Below are positions 18,236-28,317 of a DNA stretch of 64,000 bases, in pieces. This stretch comes from Neobacillus pocheonensis (GTDB lineage Bacteria; Bacillota; Bacilli; Bacillales; Cytobacillaceae). The stretch lies in NCBI GenBank assembly GCA_023702235.1, contig JAMQCR010000002.1, positions 868,001 through 932,000 of the forward strand, read 5' to 3'. Position 1 is the first letter of the stretch; every line of letters starts with the position of its first letter. The notes below the pieces were generated by a model. It made no database searches, had not been told where the DNA came from, and saw nothing but the letters and a program-made list of their open reading frames with translations. Both the position numbers and the translations under genes were made by a program.

Positions 18236-18998
18236 TCAATGTATTGTTACATAGATAGGTGCTTTTGGTATTCTAAAAGCATTTTGATATACATTTCTAA
18301 GGTTAAAATATGGCTTTGATACAAGGTTTCTTGCTGAGGCAGATATAAGTTTCTTTGCCAGTGTAACTACCCATTTACTAGAACGACTTTTACATAGTTC
18401 GTCGATTTTAGCTGCTAAGGCTTCTTCGCCAGCTTCCAAGACATCGTTAGATGTCGGATATTCTAATAAAGTTAGTAAAGAAATCACTGAATATAGATCC
18501 CCAAAAGCACCCCTGTATTCAGGAAAAACCTGATCAAGCACTGCTTTAAACTGAAACTTCGTTTGAACAAAAATACCTGTAAGATTTTCGTGTTGTCTTG
18601 TAAGATTACGAAGGTTCAAGAGGTGAATTCCTCATTTTTTATATGGCTCTAAATCCTCTTTATAGTACAGCTCGCAGAGATGATTAGCGTCGATTATATC
18701 TGTCTTTACGTTGCGTAAGCTTAAGCTCTTTGCCCGATATGAAATTAGGGGATTAACAATAATTATTAAATAATCTCTATCCTCAAAATATTGAGCAACA
18801 GGTGTATGATAATGTCCTGTAGCTTCGAGAACAATTGGAGGTCTAACCCCTGTTAAGCTCTCAATGTAATTTATCTAGTCCTTCAAGGGTATGTGTTACT
18901 TTAAAACTACTTTTATAAGGTTTCTTCTTATCTATCCAAGAAAGCTTGAACCTGACTTTCACCTTTCGCTACATCCAGACCAACGACTGGATTCATTT
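18236..18998 (-). pseudogene. IS110-family transposase, truncated and frameshifted
   Basis: Read on the minus strand from the ATG at 18998: MNPVVGLDVAKGESQVQAFL (first catalytic Asp), LEATGHYHTPVAQYF (catalytic Glu), KTDIIDANHLCELYY (catalytic Asp), then NLTRQHENLTGIFVQTKFQF and an alpha-helical region ending at 18236. This is the DEDD half of an IS110 transposase. The frame is broken at least three times, and the C-terminal serine-containing domain is missing. The 5-prime noncoding end upstream (18999-19255) is well preserved. Confidence 0.85.
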
Positions 18999-19255
18999 AT
19001 AAATCTCCTCCTCCAATATTTAAATCACCGGTACCCCTAATTCCTTCTTGCAGTATCATAGCTTCGCTTGTTATACGAGATCATAGTCCTAACCAGCCTC
19101 AATCATGTTTCTACAAGTAGGGGGGGAGCTGTTTAGTGACGGGATTCAAGTCCCACGGGTGCTTACGTTCTACACCGGCTACCGTTATAATAAAACCATA
19201 TAAAAAATAATCAACCAGAAATATCTGGCTGACCTAATAATACGAACGGGTGCTT
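18999..19255 (-). ncRNA. IS110 left-end noncoding region, candidate bridge RNA (copy 1)
   Basis: About 255 bases upstream of the IS110 transposase start are closely similar to 31674-31932. IS110-group elements are known to encode a bridge RNA in this noncoding end, whose loops pair with donor and target DNA. Inverted repeats are visible (for example CAGCCAGATATTTCTGGTTG on the minus strand). The 9-base CGGGTGCTT at 19156-19164 recurs at 19247-19255, where the similarity between the two copies ends. The RNA itself is inferred. Confidence 0.55.
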
Positions 19256-19527
19256 TTGTTGGAGATCTAGTTGCCAAGCTTTTGGTGGATTTTTCCTTTT
19301 AAGCTAACCAATCATAATAGTTGAAGATGTAATTATCTTTTGAATATAAAGTAGTGACTTCGTTAAATCGCAATTAAAATCCTCAAATAATATTTTTTTC
19401 CAGTTAGCTGAAGGAAGGAATGAGAAACGAAGTCTAACTCTCAAAGAAGCGTTGATAAGGAAAGCGGTAGTGAGAGTAGTTGCTGTATAACTCATTTTAT
19501 ATTAGTGAAAGTGATAGCATGATGTTC

Positions 19528-20616
19528 CTAATTTTTTCTCACCTTCTTCACAATCAATATCAGAAAAAATAATAAAGGAATGTACCCGTAATCTATGAAA
19601 AAGGCTATTTTCCCCGTATAATCGACCAGAGTGCTAATTTGCTGCCGTGTCTTAAAAAAATTAATGGTGATCAGTACGACAATTGAAATCATAAGAACCC
19701 CATATTTTTGCTTTAGATTAGTCACCTTTTTTACAATCCGGCCGGCACACCATAGGCTAATACAAACACTTGGGAGAACAACTAGAGTCCAATTGGCGAT
19801 ACCAACGTATTCAAATCTCTCCACAAAAGGCATTTCTACTATTTTCCACATCGTCAAAGTTGGCCAGATGTATCTTTGAAGCTGTTCCTCTGAAAAATAA
19901 GCAAACGTTACAATACAAAGAAATACATATTGAAAAGAGGTAAAAAGAACACCAAAATGTACCCATTTTTTTGATTTTTGCGGTTCTTTGATAAACGGAT
20001 AAACAAACAATAGGACCTCATAGCCAAGATAAGTAATTGACATTTGATAAGTTGCCATGACCAAATCCATTATCGAGTGATCAAAGATCGGAAGTAAGTT
20101 TTTGAAATCAGCATAAGGTAAGGTAAACAAAAAAGTGAAAATTAAATAGGCTGGGAGAACAGTTCCAAAGAATGCCATACCTGTTACGGTTCTAAACCCT
20201 CCGAAAACAATGTAGATGGCTAAACCACAAAAAGCCAGGGAATACCAAAAGGTACTCATATCTGGAAACATCCATACTTGAATGACCTCAATATAAGTTC
20301 TAAGAGTTGTGACAATGATAATGGTAAAATAGACAACGAATGGTATAGACATTAGTTTGCCCATTTTCTTTCCAAATACGAAAGTATGGGCTGTCATTAT
20401 ATCCCCATTAGCCGTTTCAACAATTTTGTAAATTAGCCATAAAATGACATGGATACTTAAACCGGCAATAAGAACGGCTATCCATGCATCATATCCAGCA
20501 GATTGTGCGATTACACGCTGGAAACCAAGGACCCCTACGCCAAACTGCATTTGGTGAATTATAAAAAAAACTAAAAAAGGCGAAATTTTTGCTTTTTCAG
20601 ATACAAATTGTTCCAT
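19528..20616 (-). CDS. GerAB-type spore germination permease
   Basis: A 362-residue protein with ten predicted membrane helices. It begins with a short charged N-terminus and the SPFLVFFIIHQMQFGVGVLG helix typical of the endospore germination permease family (GerAB/GerBB/GerKB, APC superfamily). The B subunits carry the germinant-binding site in the inner membrane of the spore. An AGGAAGCGC site precedes the ATG. No A or C subunit gene adjoins it, so it is an orphan B subunit; it may pair with subunits encoded elsewhere. Frame intact. Confidence 0.88.
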   Translation of the reverse strand: MEQFVSEKAKISPFLVFFIIHQMQFGVGVLGFQRVIAQSAGYDAWIAVLIAGLSIHVILWLIYKIVETANGDIMTAHTFVFGKKMGKLMSIPFVVYFTIIIVTTLRTYIEVIQVWMFPDMSTFWYSLAFCGLAIYIVFGGFRTVTGMAFFGTVLPAYLIFTFLFTLPYADFKNLLPIFDHSIMDLVMATYQMSITYLGYEVLLFVYPFIKEPQKSKKWVHFGVLFTSFQYVFLCIVTFAYFSEEQLQRYIWPTLTMWKIVEMPFVERFEYVGIANWTLVVLPSVCISLWCAGRIVKKVTNLKQKYGVLMISIVVLITINFFKTRQQISTLVDYTGKIAFFIDYGYIPLLFFLILIVKKVRKN

Positions 20617-20699
20617 AGCGCTTCCTCCGGTTCCTATTCGTCACAATCTCTTTTTTTGCTTTTCTTTCTTGGGGTATAACGAGTAGGGGTAGTGCCCTA

Positions 20700-21029
20700 A
20701 AAGCTTGTGGCCGTATGGATTGTTTGCTAAATGGGAGCCAGAAAAGCGAAGTAAGTCATAATAAGTGTGTTTGTATTTATCTTTTCCTTATATGGAAGAA
20801 TTATGAATTATGTTGTTATTTTAAAAAATATAAACTTGAATGGAAAGAGTTACTGATTGGATTCCAGAAGATGTTTATGGTTTGCAACTGCTTGAAATGC
20901 TTCTTTTGTATTCTTTGACCCGGATCCAGCGAAAGTGATTGTAGACAAGCTCGGTGCAAAGAAAGCCATGCTGTCACTGGCATTTGCTTCCATGATTATC
21001 ATAGCAGTATATTTATTCGCACCTCAAAT
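20700..21029. other. Gene-fragment debris
   Basis: Two short stretches look protein-like on the plus strand: TDWIPEDVYGLQLLEMLL (about 20848-20905) and DPAKVIVDKLGAKKAMLSLA followed by a hydrophobic segment (about 20922-21020). They are in different frames and have no start codons or ribosome binding sites. They appear to be remains of lost genes, the second a membrane protein, next to the Tn3 remnant. I cannot name them. Confidence 0.35.
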
Positions 21030-21031
21030 CT

Positions 21032-21804
21032 TGTTCTTCTTCAGAAGTAGCATCTATGATTGAAGGATTACTTCGACATTGTACAGATATGGAAGTTGAA
21101 AAGAACTATGTGGATACACATGGACAAAGTGAAGTGGCTTTGCCTTATGTCATTTACTAGGTTTTCAACTCATGCCCCGATTTAAAGCAATCCATTCGCA
21201 AAAACTATACTGTCCAGATGTATGAATGCAAGAGTTATATCCAAATTTACAGCCTGTGTTAACTCGACCAATCAATTGGAGCTTAATAGAACAGCAATAT
21301 GATCAAATGATTAAGTATGCGACAGCCTTACGGTTAGGTACGGCTGAAACGGAGGCAGTTCTCAAACGTTTTACTCGTAATAGTCGACACCCAACATATC
21401 GAGCACTTGCTGAGCTGAGTAAAGCACTCAAATCCATTTTTCTGTGTGAATATTTATCATCAGAAGAAATACGAAGAGAGATTCATGAGGGATTAAAAGT
21501 AGTTGAAAATTGGAACTCTGCTAATAGCTTCATTTTTTATGGAAAAGGAGGAGAAATCCAAACGAATCGTATGGAGGACCAAGAGATTGCCGTACTGGCA
21601 CTGCACCTTCTCCCAAACTGTTTGATATTAATCAATACATTGATGATTCAAGAAGTATTACTGGAACAAAACAAATCTTTACTGCAAAAGCTAATTCTAG
21701 AGGACTTTAGAGCCTTAACACCACTCATCTATGCACATGTGAATCCATATGGGACATTCAAGTTAAATATGCATGAGGGTCTCAATATCCAGAGAACTTC
21801 TTGA
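21032..21804 (+). pseudogene. Tn3-family transposase, C-terminal remnant
   Basis: SEVASMIEGLLRHCTDMEVE and KNYVDTHGQSEVA start the fragment. A lost T (about 21138) and another shift near 21220 lead into the frame 21226-21804, with LYPNLQPVLTRPINWSLIEQ, the ATALRLGTAETEAVLKRFT block and ENWNSANSFIFYGKGGEI. This is the conserved C-terminal catalytic part of Tn3 transposases, about a quarter of the usual roughly 1000 residues. It is inactive. No resolvase or 38-bp inverted repeat is seen nearby. Confidence 0.85.
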
Positions 21805-22386
21805 AATCTCTACAAATAGAGGCAGTACCAGCGCGGTGTCATAATCTGTAAAGTAGATGTTTACAACTGGTAATAATCCACCCGTAATTTCAAAAAAAGT
21901 TCCGTTTCTGTGTCCTGGCATAGGAACTTTATGCCATAGTTACAGCTTTCCCGTCTTAACCAACGAGGGAAAAAGCTTAGAAAGACAATAAAGTTCCGAT
22001 ACTTTGCGATCCATGTCAGCTACGCTGGTATTAGGCCCAGATATCCAGATTGTATTTTATGAGAAACAGAAAAGATGGATTATAGACCAAATGACTATTC
22101 AGCAGCCATTAAAACAGGATGGATACACCGTATGTAAATGACAGAAAAACCATAGGTTATTATTCTTTATAAATTAACGGGTATTTTATTTGATAATATT
22201 TTAAAGTCGATTCTGGGAAATCGGCTTTTTTGAATTCGTCAAATAAAACAGGTTCATAACTTTTTTGTTTGTAAATGAAAGATAATACCAGTTCTCAGGG
22301 GAATTATACCAAATATTGCTATAGGGAATAAAACGATGTTAATAAAATGATGATAAATCCATGAACCCCGCATACAATCGACTTCA
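21805..22386. other. Gap without intact gene
   Basis: Holds a short protein-like tail at about 22040-22138 (YEKQKRWIIDQMTIQQPLKQ) of unknown origin and the terminator-like hairpin at 22203-22232. Nothing else is supported. Confidence 0.35.
22203..22232 (+). terminator. Terminator-like hairpin
   Basis: AAGTCGATT, a five-base loop, then AAATCGGCTT with six T. It resembles the CCGATT-type terminators at 369-409 and 9486-9519. Confidence 0.65.
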
Positions 22387-22605
22387 TTATTTATTGTCTT
22401 GATACCCCTCTTGTTCAACTAGGGACCATAGTTTATCTAGATTCCAATAAAGTAAACCAAGCAGCATAAGTTTTAAGCCATACTAGAATGTATCCCAATG
22501 TAAATATGCTAAGAATTCTATTCCTCTAATGAAGAATAGTGCTCCATAAATACGAAATATCTCTTTAAAAATTTTACGTAATCGTTGCCGGTTCTCGCTT
22601 TTCAT
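22387..22605 (-). pseudogene. Small membrane protein with in-frame TAG
   Basis: AAAGGAGAAATAAA precedes an ATG at 22605 that opens MKSENRQRLRKIFKEIFRIY and a hydrophobic segment. Codon 41 (22483-22485) is TAG, after which the same frame continues as YGLKLMLLGLLYWNLDKLWS and stops at 22387. A protein of about 72 residues with two membrane segments would result without the stop. The strong ribosome binding site and open frame suggest recent loss by substitution. Family unknown. Confidence 0.5.
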
Positions 22606-22759
22606 TTTATTTCTCCTTTATATATTCAAAAAACAGGAAATTTTCCGAGTTTGTATTTTTTACCAAATACTGTTTTTTTATACACTTCCCTACTTTCAAG
22701 CTGAATCCGATCAGGGATATTTGCTGTAACTACCGATAACACTTGATTATGTTCCTATT

Positions 22760-22857
22760 GGTGTTTTTTATGAGTTTAAAATATTTGAGGCAGATAACCT
22801 GCGTCCTTTTTTAGGGGAAGGAATTTTACCAGTGCTGAAAGGGATCCTACCAATGGT
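22760..22857 (+). pseudogene. Fragment of a GerAB-type permease, opposite strand
   Basis: Reads EFKIFEADNLRPFLGEGILP and VLKGILPMVEP on the plus strand. DNLRP(V/F)LGEGI.PVLKG is a hallmark of GerAB-type permeases. Only about 30 codons remain, in the opposite direction to the intact gerB gene whose 3-prime end starts at 22866. It is remnant coding sequence from a second permease. Confidence 0.55.
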
Positions 22858-22865
22858 AGAACCCC

Positions 22866-23984
22866 TTATTGGGTTGATGCATATTTTCTTCGAATCCAGC
22901 CAACAACCAACAATAGCAAGGGAATCCCAATCATGTTGACGGGAAATACAAATGGAAGCCAGTAAAACTTGTCATAATACTGGGCGAATATCTGGGTATT
23001 TTTAATCGATACAGCCATAACAAACGAAATAGGAGTAAGAATCCAAACTACTTTTCGCCAATCCTTCAGGTGAAACCATTGTGCCGTTCCATAACAAGCT
23101 ATAAACATATATAACGCCAGCTTAACAAAAATACTGAAAAACCAAATAATAACAATCAAAATATCCACATTTTGAATGAATTCCATGACGGATATGAACC
23201 GACTCATATCATAAAACGGATACAGAAGCCTTGAAGGCAAACCCGGTCCGAACGTGAAAATTACCGCCAATGTTCCGATGCATACCATGGAAACTGCCGT
23301 TCCTATCCCCCACATCGCCCGTGTTGACGCTTGGTCCGGTTTTTCCATAAAGAAGACGAACATTGTCATCATGACAGACTCTCCAAAAAAGGAGGCCATG
23401 GGGGTAAAGGAACCTTTTAGGATTGGAAGCCATCCGGAATCTTGATAAATGGGAAGCATATAATGCCAATTCATATTGCCAAGATCTAAAATGATTAAGA
23501 TTGCTATCATCAAAAGAACCATTGGGCCAACGATTTCACTTAAGCGTCCAATGCCTTCTACTCCACCTTGGTAGATGATAAAAATGAGCAGTAACATGGT
23601 GGCAAATACAATGACCCACAAAGGTGTCTTATGAAACAACGCGGTAATAATAAAATCACCAAATTCACGGACAATTAACCCCATCGCCGAGTACCATTGA
23701 AGAAAAAAGGGAATTATAATTAATTTTCCAAGCCATTTACCGAGAATCGTTTGACTAAAATCAATCATTGTTTGTTTCGGATACAACGAACTGAGTGAGG
23801 CTGCCAGAAAAGTAATGGCAATGCCAACAAGCCCTGCAATCGCCATCGAGATCCATGCATCTTGTTTTGCATCACGAATCGTAGATGATAGGGTCAGAAG
23901 AAGCGAATTTCCAACTTCGAATGTGAACATCATCCAAAAGATTTGTGATCCAGAGATTTTCATTGATTTTACCACAATCCTCAT
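22866..23984 (-). CDS. Germinant receptor B subunit (GerAB/GerKB type)
   Basis: A 372-residue permease-like protein with ten helices, starting MRIVVKSMKISGSQIFWMMF and carrying GGVEGIGRLSEIVGP and the MLPIYQDSGWLPILKGSF variant of the family motif. B subunits bind the germinant in the spore inner membrane. It is the last gene of an A-C-B operon, seven bases after the C subunit gene, and the frame is intact. A-C-B is the gene order of gerK operons; the germinant cannot be predicted. Confidence 0.9.
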   Translation of the reverse strand: MRIVVKSMKISGSQIFWMMFTFEVGNSLLLTLSSTIRDAKQDAWISMAIAGLVGIAITFLAASLSSLYPKQTMIDFSQTILGKWLGKLIIIPFFLQWYSAMGLIVREFGDFIITALFHKTPLWVIVFATMLLLIFIIYQGGVEGIGRLSEIVGPMVLLMIAILIILDLGNMNWHYMLPIYQDSGWLPILKGSFTPMASFFGESVMMTMFVFFMEKPDQASTRAMWGIGTAVSMVCIGTLAVIFTFGPGLPSRLLYPFYDMSRFISVMEFIQNVDILIVIIWFFSIFVKLALYMFIACYGTAQWFHLKDWRKVVWILTPISFVMAVSIKNTQIFAQYYDKFYWLPFVFPVNMIGIPLLLLVVGWIRRKYASTQ

Positions 23985-23991
23985 ATCTCCT

Positions 23992-25175
23992 TATTTTTTC
24001 ATTTCATTTTTCTTTAACTGCAACGATGGTCCGGTCAGACCCACTCGCCGAATAGTCAGATTTGCATGGACTGAGACCTCTACCTTTTGGAACTGATTGC
24101 CCCAATTTTTCTTTAATACTTTCCATTGGGATGGATATTTTTGATGACTGACTTCACCAAAGCCAAAGATATCGGTTCCATATTGTTTTTGAACCTTTTC
24201 GATGGTTTGAAGAGCTTGTTTTTCAAGGCCTTTTTTCCAATACCTGTTCTAAAAAAGTAAGATTTTTCGATTGCGTAAGATCTAAATTCGTATTGTTTTC
24301 TCGGATAATTCCCTCACCAGAAAGAACAATATCATACTTGATGGTGTGACCTTGAATAATGGGTATGATTTTGCTGTTCATTTTTATCATATGTAAACTG
24401 GCATTTCTATTTCCTTGAGGCACAGTTACCGTAATCGTCTGTTTTTTTAAATGATTGAATATCCAAAGATAGCTTTTACTTTCCTGTATATTTAAGAACC
24501 CCGCCAATTTAAGGTCTTTGTTAAATAGCGCCATACCTACAATTTGAAATCCTTTGGTACTCGTTTGATCTTGTTCTTTAGAACTATGGCTAAGCGCAAT
24601 AACGGGCAAGGTTGGGGTGATTCCATCACTTGTTATTGCCATAAGAAAATTTAATAAAGAAGTATCTCCCAATCCACCCATTTGCATGTGTTCTTTTAGT
24701 GCCCTGAGTGCAGGGATATTTTCTAAGGGATACGATGCTTCCAGAAACTGCTTCGCTGTGTTCCCCTTTACTATGAGTGCATCTGCTCGTAAGCGAATAT
24801 CGGGATCGCGGCTATAGGTATCTAAAGCGAGGTCACGTCTAGCCAATTGTTCTCCAATCACAATAACACGCCGGTGCCCTCGAAAAACTTCTCGTGACAA
24901 ATTCGTCTGCATCTTTTGTACAGCTTCAAGTGTATCCATTCCGGTTCCCGATTCTATAAAAACCGTTTTTCCCGCATCGCTTCTTCCACTCTGTCCCATT
25001 CCAATTTTTGAAGGGATGATAAATTGAGCGCTGATTTCAACCCTGTTATTCTTCGCTTGATCAAGTCCCCAGCCCAACTCATGGGCAGGTCGTTTAACTC
25101 CGTGCGATCCCAGCAGCCTGTCAAGAAAAATAAAGAAACGGCCAGTATCAGACAATGCGCCTTGTGTTGGCTCAT
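23992..25175 (-). pseudogene. Germinant receptor C subunit lipoprotein, two frameshifts
   Basis: Starts at 25175, overlapping the gerA stop, with a lipoprotein signal (LILAVSLFFLTGCWDRTELN; the lipidated residue is the Cys of TGC-WD). The frame changes near 25085 and continues as DQAKNNRVEISAQFIIPSKI through the GerAC domains. A second change at the T6 run 24231-24236 (one base too many) leads into the C-terminal part ending in GPSLQLKKNEMKK at 23992. The joined protein of about 393 residues is a normal GerC. It would be anchored to the outer face of the inner spore membrane. Confidence 0.85.
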
Positions 25176-26766
25176 TCTGTCTGGTCCCCTCGCTTCGTAC
25201 GGGGTTGTTGGCCTTCCGGAATCCGCATTTTTTCCTCACCAGATATCAGCACGGGACGGTTTGTCATGTTCCACCGGTGTGTTCGGATCAATACGTCCTT
25301 CAAATTACGAGGAATCTGAGGAGCAACTGGGCTTAAATAAGGAATGCCAAAAGAGCGAATGTTAGTTAGATGGATGATAATAGCAAGGGCTCCAAAAGCA
25401 ACCCCATACAACCCCAACATTCCCGCCAATAGCAGCATTGGGAAGCGTAGCATACGATAGGGTGTTCCCAGGTTGTATCGTGGAAAAGAAAACGACGCGA
25501 TACCGGTGGTAGCCACAATAATTACCATGGGTGCTGATATAATGCCTGCCTGCACGGCAGCTTGTCCGATTACGAGCGCTCCCACGATACTGACGGCAGA
25601 TCCAACTGATTTTGGCAAGCGAATGCCCGCTTCCCGCAAACCTTCAAACAAAAATTCCATCATAAGTGCTTCTACGGCCGTCGGGAAAGGAATTCCTTCT
25701 CGTGCCGCAGCAATACTGATAAGCAAGCTTGTCGGGGTCAATTGCGGATGAAATGTTGTCACCGCAACATAAAGAGAAGGGAGAAATAATGAAACATTTA
25801 TTAATATAAAACGAATGAATCAAATAAAGGTTGTATAGATAGAGCGTTCATAATAATCCTCTGCTGCTTGCAGTCCTGTCCAGAATGTCATGGGAACAAT
25901 AAGAACGAAAGGAGTGTTATCCACAAAAATAGAAACTTTTCCTTCTAATAGGCTTGCACACACAACATCCGGCCGCTCAGTATTCTGTATTTGAGGGAAG
26001 GGAGAAAAAGGCAGGTTCTCGATAAATTCTTCAATGAAAGCTGACTCTAAAACCCCATCAATTTGAATTCGCCGAATCCTTTGGCGAACTTCCTCCAAAA
26101 CCGTATTGGGAGCAATCCCATCAATATAGGCAATCGTTATATCTGTCTGCGATAAATCCCCAATCGAATAGGGTTCCATTTTTAGTCTCGGGCTCCGAAT
26201 TCTTCTGCGCAAAAGGCTCGTATTGACCCTGAGTGTTTCCGTAAACCCGTCTCGCGGACCACGAACAGAAAGCTCGGCACTAGGTTCTTCAATACTACGT
26301 TTCTCAAACCCTTTTAAATCAGCAAGCAGTGCTTGGCTCTCTCCATCTGTTAGAACTGCAAGATTAGATTTCAATACTCCTTCAATGACCTCACGAACCT
26401 TAGAAACCGCCTTTACTTGAGAAAAAGCGATAAGCTGATCCTGGATGATTTCCCCTATTGAGGTCACATTCTTTAATCCATCAGGCATACCTTCGAACAT
26501 CATTGGTTTCAAAACAACCTGTTCCATTATTTTCGTATCCACTAATCCATCGATATAAATCAGAAGCATTTTGGTCTTCCGATTTAAGGAAATGGGGCGA
26601 AAGACAATATCGGAACAATTTTCAAAAACTTGTTTCAAAACCTGTTCATTCAAGGATATATCCGGTACGAGTACCTCATCTGAACATTGGGGGGCAATAC
26701 GCCGGTACTCTCCAGTTCCTGAATGGCTTTTTTTAAAGGCTTCATCTTCCGAATTTTTTTCATCAT
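25172..26766 (-). pseudogene. Germinant receptor A subunit, frameshift plus nonsense codon
   Basis: The A subunit starts near 26766 (MMKKIRKMKPLKKAIQELES). The frame is lost at a run of six C (minus strand, about 26693), where seven would restore it. It then continues as SDEVLVPDISLNEQVLKQVF through the soluble N-terminal domains and the first membrane segment (FVLIVPMTFWTGLQAAEDYY). A TGA at 25820-25822 interrupts TTFI-stop-FIRFILINVSLF without changing frame; CGA (Arg) would fit the family. The rest (FHPQLTPTSLLISIAAAREG) ends at 25172 in a polar tail. Total about 530 codons, normal for GerA-type subunits. Confidence 0.85.
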
Positions 26767-27120
26767 ATTCCCCCCAATATATGATTTATAAAATCTAACT
26801 TAAGAAAAAACTCAATATTCCGTCGTTAAAGTGTCTCACTCCTTTTTAAAAATTATTCAATTATTTCCAAAAAAATCTACTACAAGTAACAAGTAGAAAA
26901 TAATTACAACAGATGTTCTTTTATCAACTCGACTAGCGGGGTAGTACCATCAAAACTGTCATCACCCGCAATAAAGCATATCAAGTTAATGCCAAATGTT
27001 TATCGCGGTTTTGGTGCAAATACTTCAAGACGATTGAAAGTAATCACTAAATCTTGTATATACTGATACTACTACTCTACAAAAGGTGTGTGAACGGTAT
27101 TGAAAACCAAAATTTATTCA
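26767..27120. other. Gap between germination and regulatory regions
   Basis: AT-rich, divergent spacer upstream of the gerA-type operon. It should contain the sigma-G type promoter for the operon, but I cannot identify it with certainty. Nothing else is supported. Confidence 0.35.
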
Positions 27121-27369
27121 AATGAAAACATTATTCGACCTTAAACTTGATTATGCAGAGGATATTTTAACAATCGAGGTTAAAGACACTGGGATGGGAA
27201 TGACGAATTCCATTCAAGCTTTTCAACGAAGGGTGAAACCAGAGGTTTCGGGTGATATCTTTTGGCACAGGCAATTGAAAGACTGGAAGGGGACCTGATT
27301 ATTTCGTCAAAGCCTGGAAAGGGAACGAATTTTGCCGTGTATATACCTTATAAAGCAGAGGATGAATAG
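27121..27369 (+). pseudogene. Sensor histidine kinase ATPase-domain fragment
   Basis: DYAEDILTIEVKDTGMGMTN resembles the G1 box of a histidine kinase. After a frameshift the C-terminal part reads LAQAIERLEGDLIISSKPGK followed by GTNFAVYIPYKAED, a standard kinase end. The sensor and dimerisation parts are missing. It directly precedes a response regulator of the CitB/DcuR type, so it was its partner kinase (CitA/DcuS-like). Inactive. Confidence 0.7.
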
Positions 27370-27383
27370 AAATCATCCATGTA

Positions 27384-28078
27384 ATGATAGTCGAAGATGA
27401 CCCGATGGTAGCAAAAATCAATAAACATTACCTTTCCAAAATTGCTGGATTCCGTTTGGAGGCAACAGCCCATTCAGTAGACGAAGCAGTCCGTTTGCTG
27501 GAAAAGGAGGAAATACAGCTTATTTTTTTGGATATTTTTATGCCGGGAAAGTTAGGACTTGAACTGTTAGCGTACCTTCGGAAAAATGAACTAGAAATTG
27601 ATGTCATCATCATTTCTGCCGCCTCGGACCTTGAACGAATTAAGAAGGCATTGAGGTTTGGGGTTGTCAGTTATTTAATTAAGCTTTCGAGTTTGAACGG
27701 TTTAACGCTGCACTTACTACCTACCTTGAGCAAACTCGGTTCATTAATAAACAGGATTCGGTTAGTCAGCAGGAGCTTGATAACCTACTTTTGTACAGAG
27801 AAGAAGCCGTAATCGCAGAGGAACTGCCAAAGGGATTAACGAAGGATACCTTAAAGCAGATATGGGATGCGATTCAAGAGATGAAGCGGAGGCCTTTTTC
27901 CACTGATGAAGTAGCAAATGTTGTAGGCATTTCAAGGGTTTCGGCAAGAAAGTATCTTAATTTCCTAAAGGACTTAGGAATCCTTGAAGTCAAGGTTATC
28001 TATGGAACGATTGGAAGGCCTGTGTATCAACATGAATATAACCAATTTAAAGAACACTTAATAAAAAACTTTCTGTAA
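27384..28078 (+). pseudogene. CitB/DcuR-type response regulator, frameshifted
   Basis: The receiver domain starts MIVEDDPMVAKINKHYLSKI with acidic pair ED, phospho-acceptor Asp in LIFLDIFMPGK, and Lys in SYLIK. The frame breaks near 27682 (AAGCTTTCGAG where AAGCCTTTCGAG is expected) and resumes with FEFERFNAALTTYLEQTRFI. The C-terminal helix-turn-helix (FSTDEVANVVGISRVSARKY) is intact. This architecture controls transport of citrate, malate or related acids. The KdgT-like permease and malic enzyme downstream are possible targets. The ribosome binding site is unclear. Confidence 0.8.
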
Positions 28079-28106
28079 GCAGTTTTTGAAACTGCTTACT
28101 TTTTTT
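28075..28106 (+). terminator. Terminator after response regulator
   Basis: GTAAGCAGTTT and AAACTGCTTAC form an 11-bp stem with a three-base loop and a seven-T tail. It overlaps the stop codon of the regulator. Confidence 0.8.
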
Positions 28107-28317
28107 ATTTACAAAAAGAATTATTAAACTTTCATAAACTATGAAAGCGGTTTACATGGGGATATGATTGACATAACAAAACAAAACAAAACCAAGGGGG
28201 ATTAAAACCTATCAAAACATGCAAGAAAATTGGAACCGTTTTCTAAAATCATTGGAGAAATTGGTAAAAATAATGTTTTTTATGCAGGATTAAAAAAATA
28301 TTCTAGGAGGATTAAAA

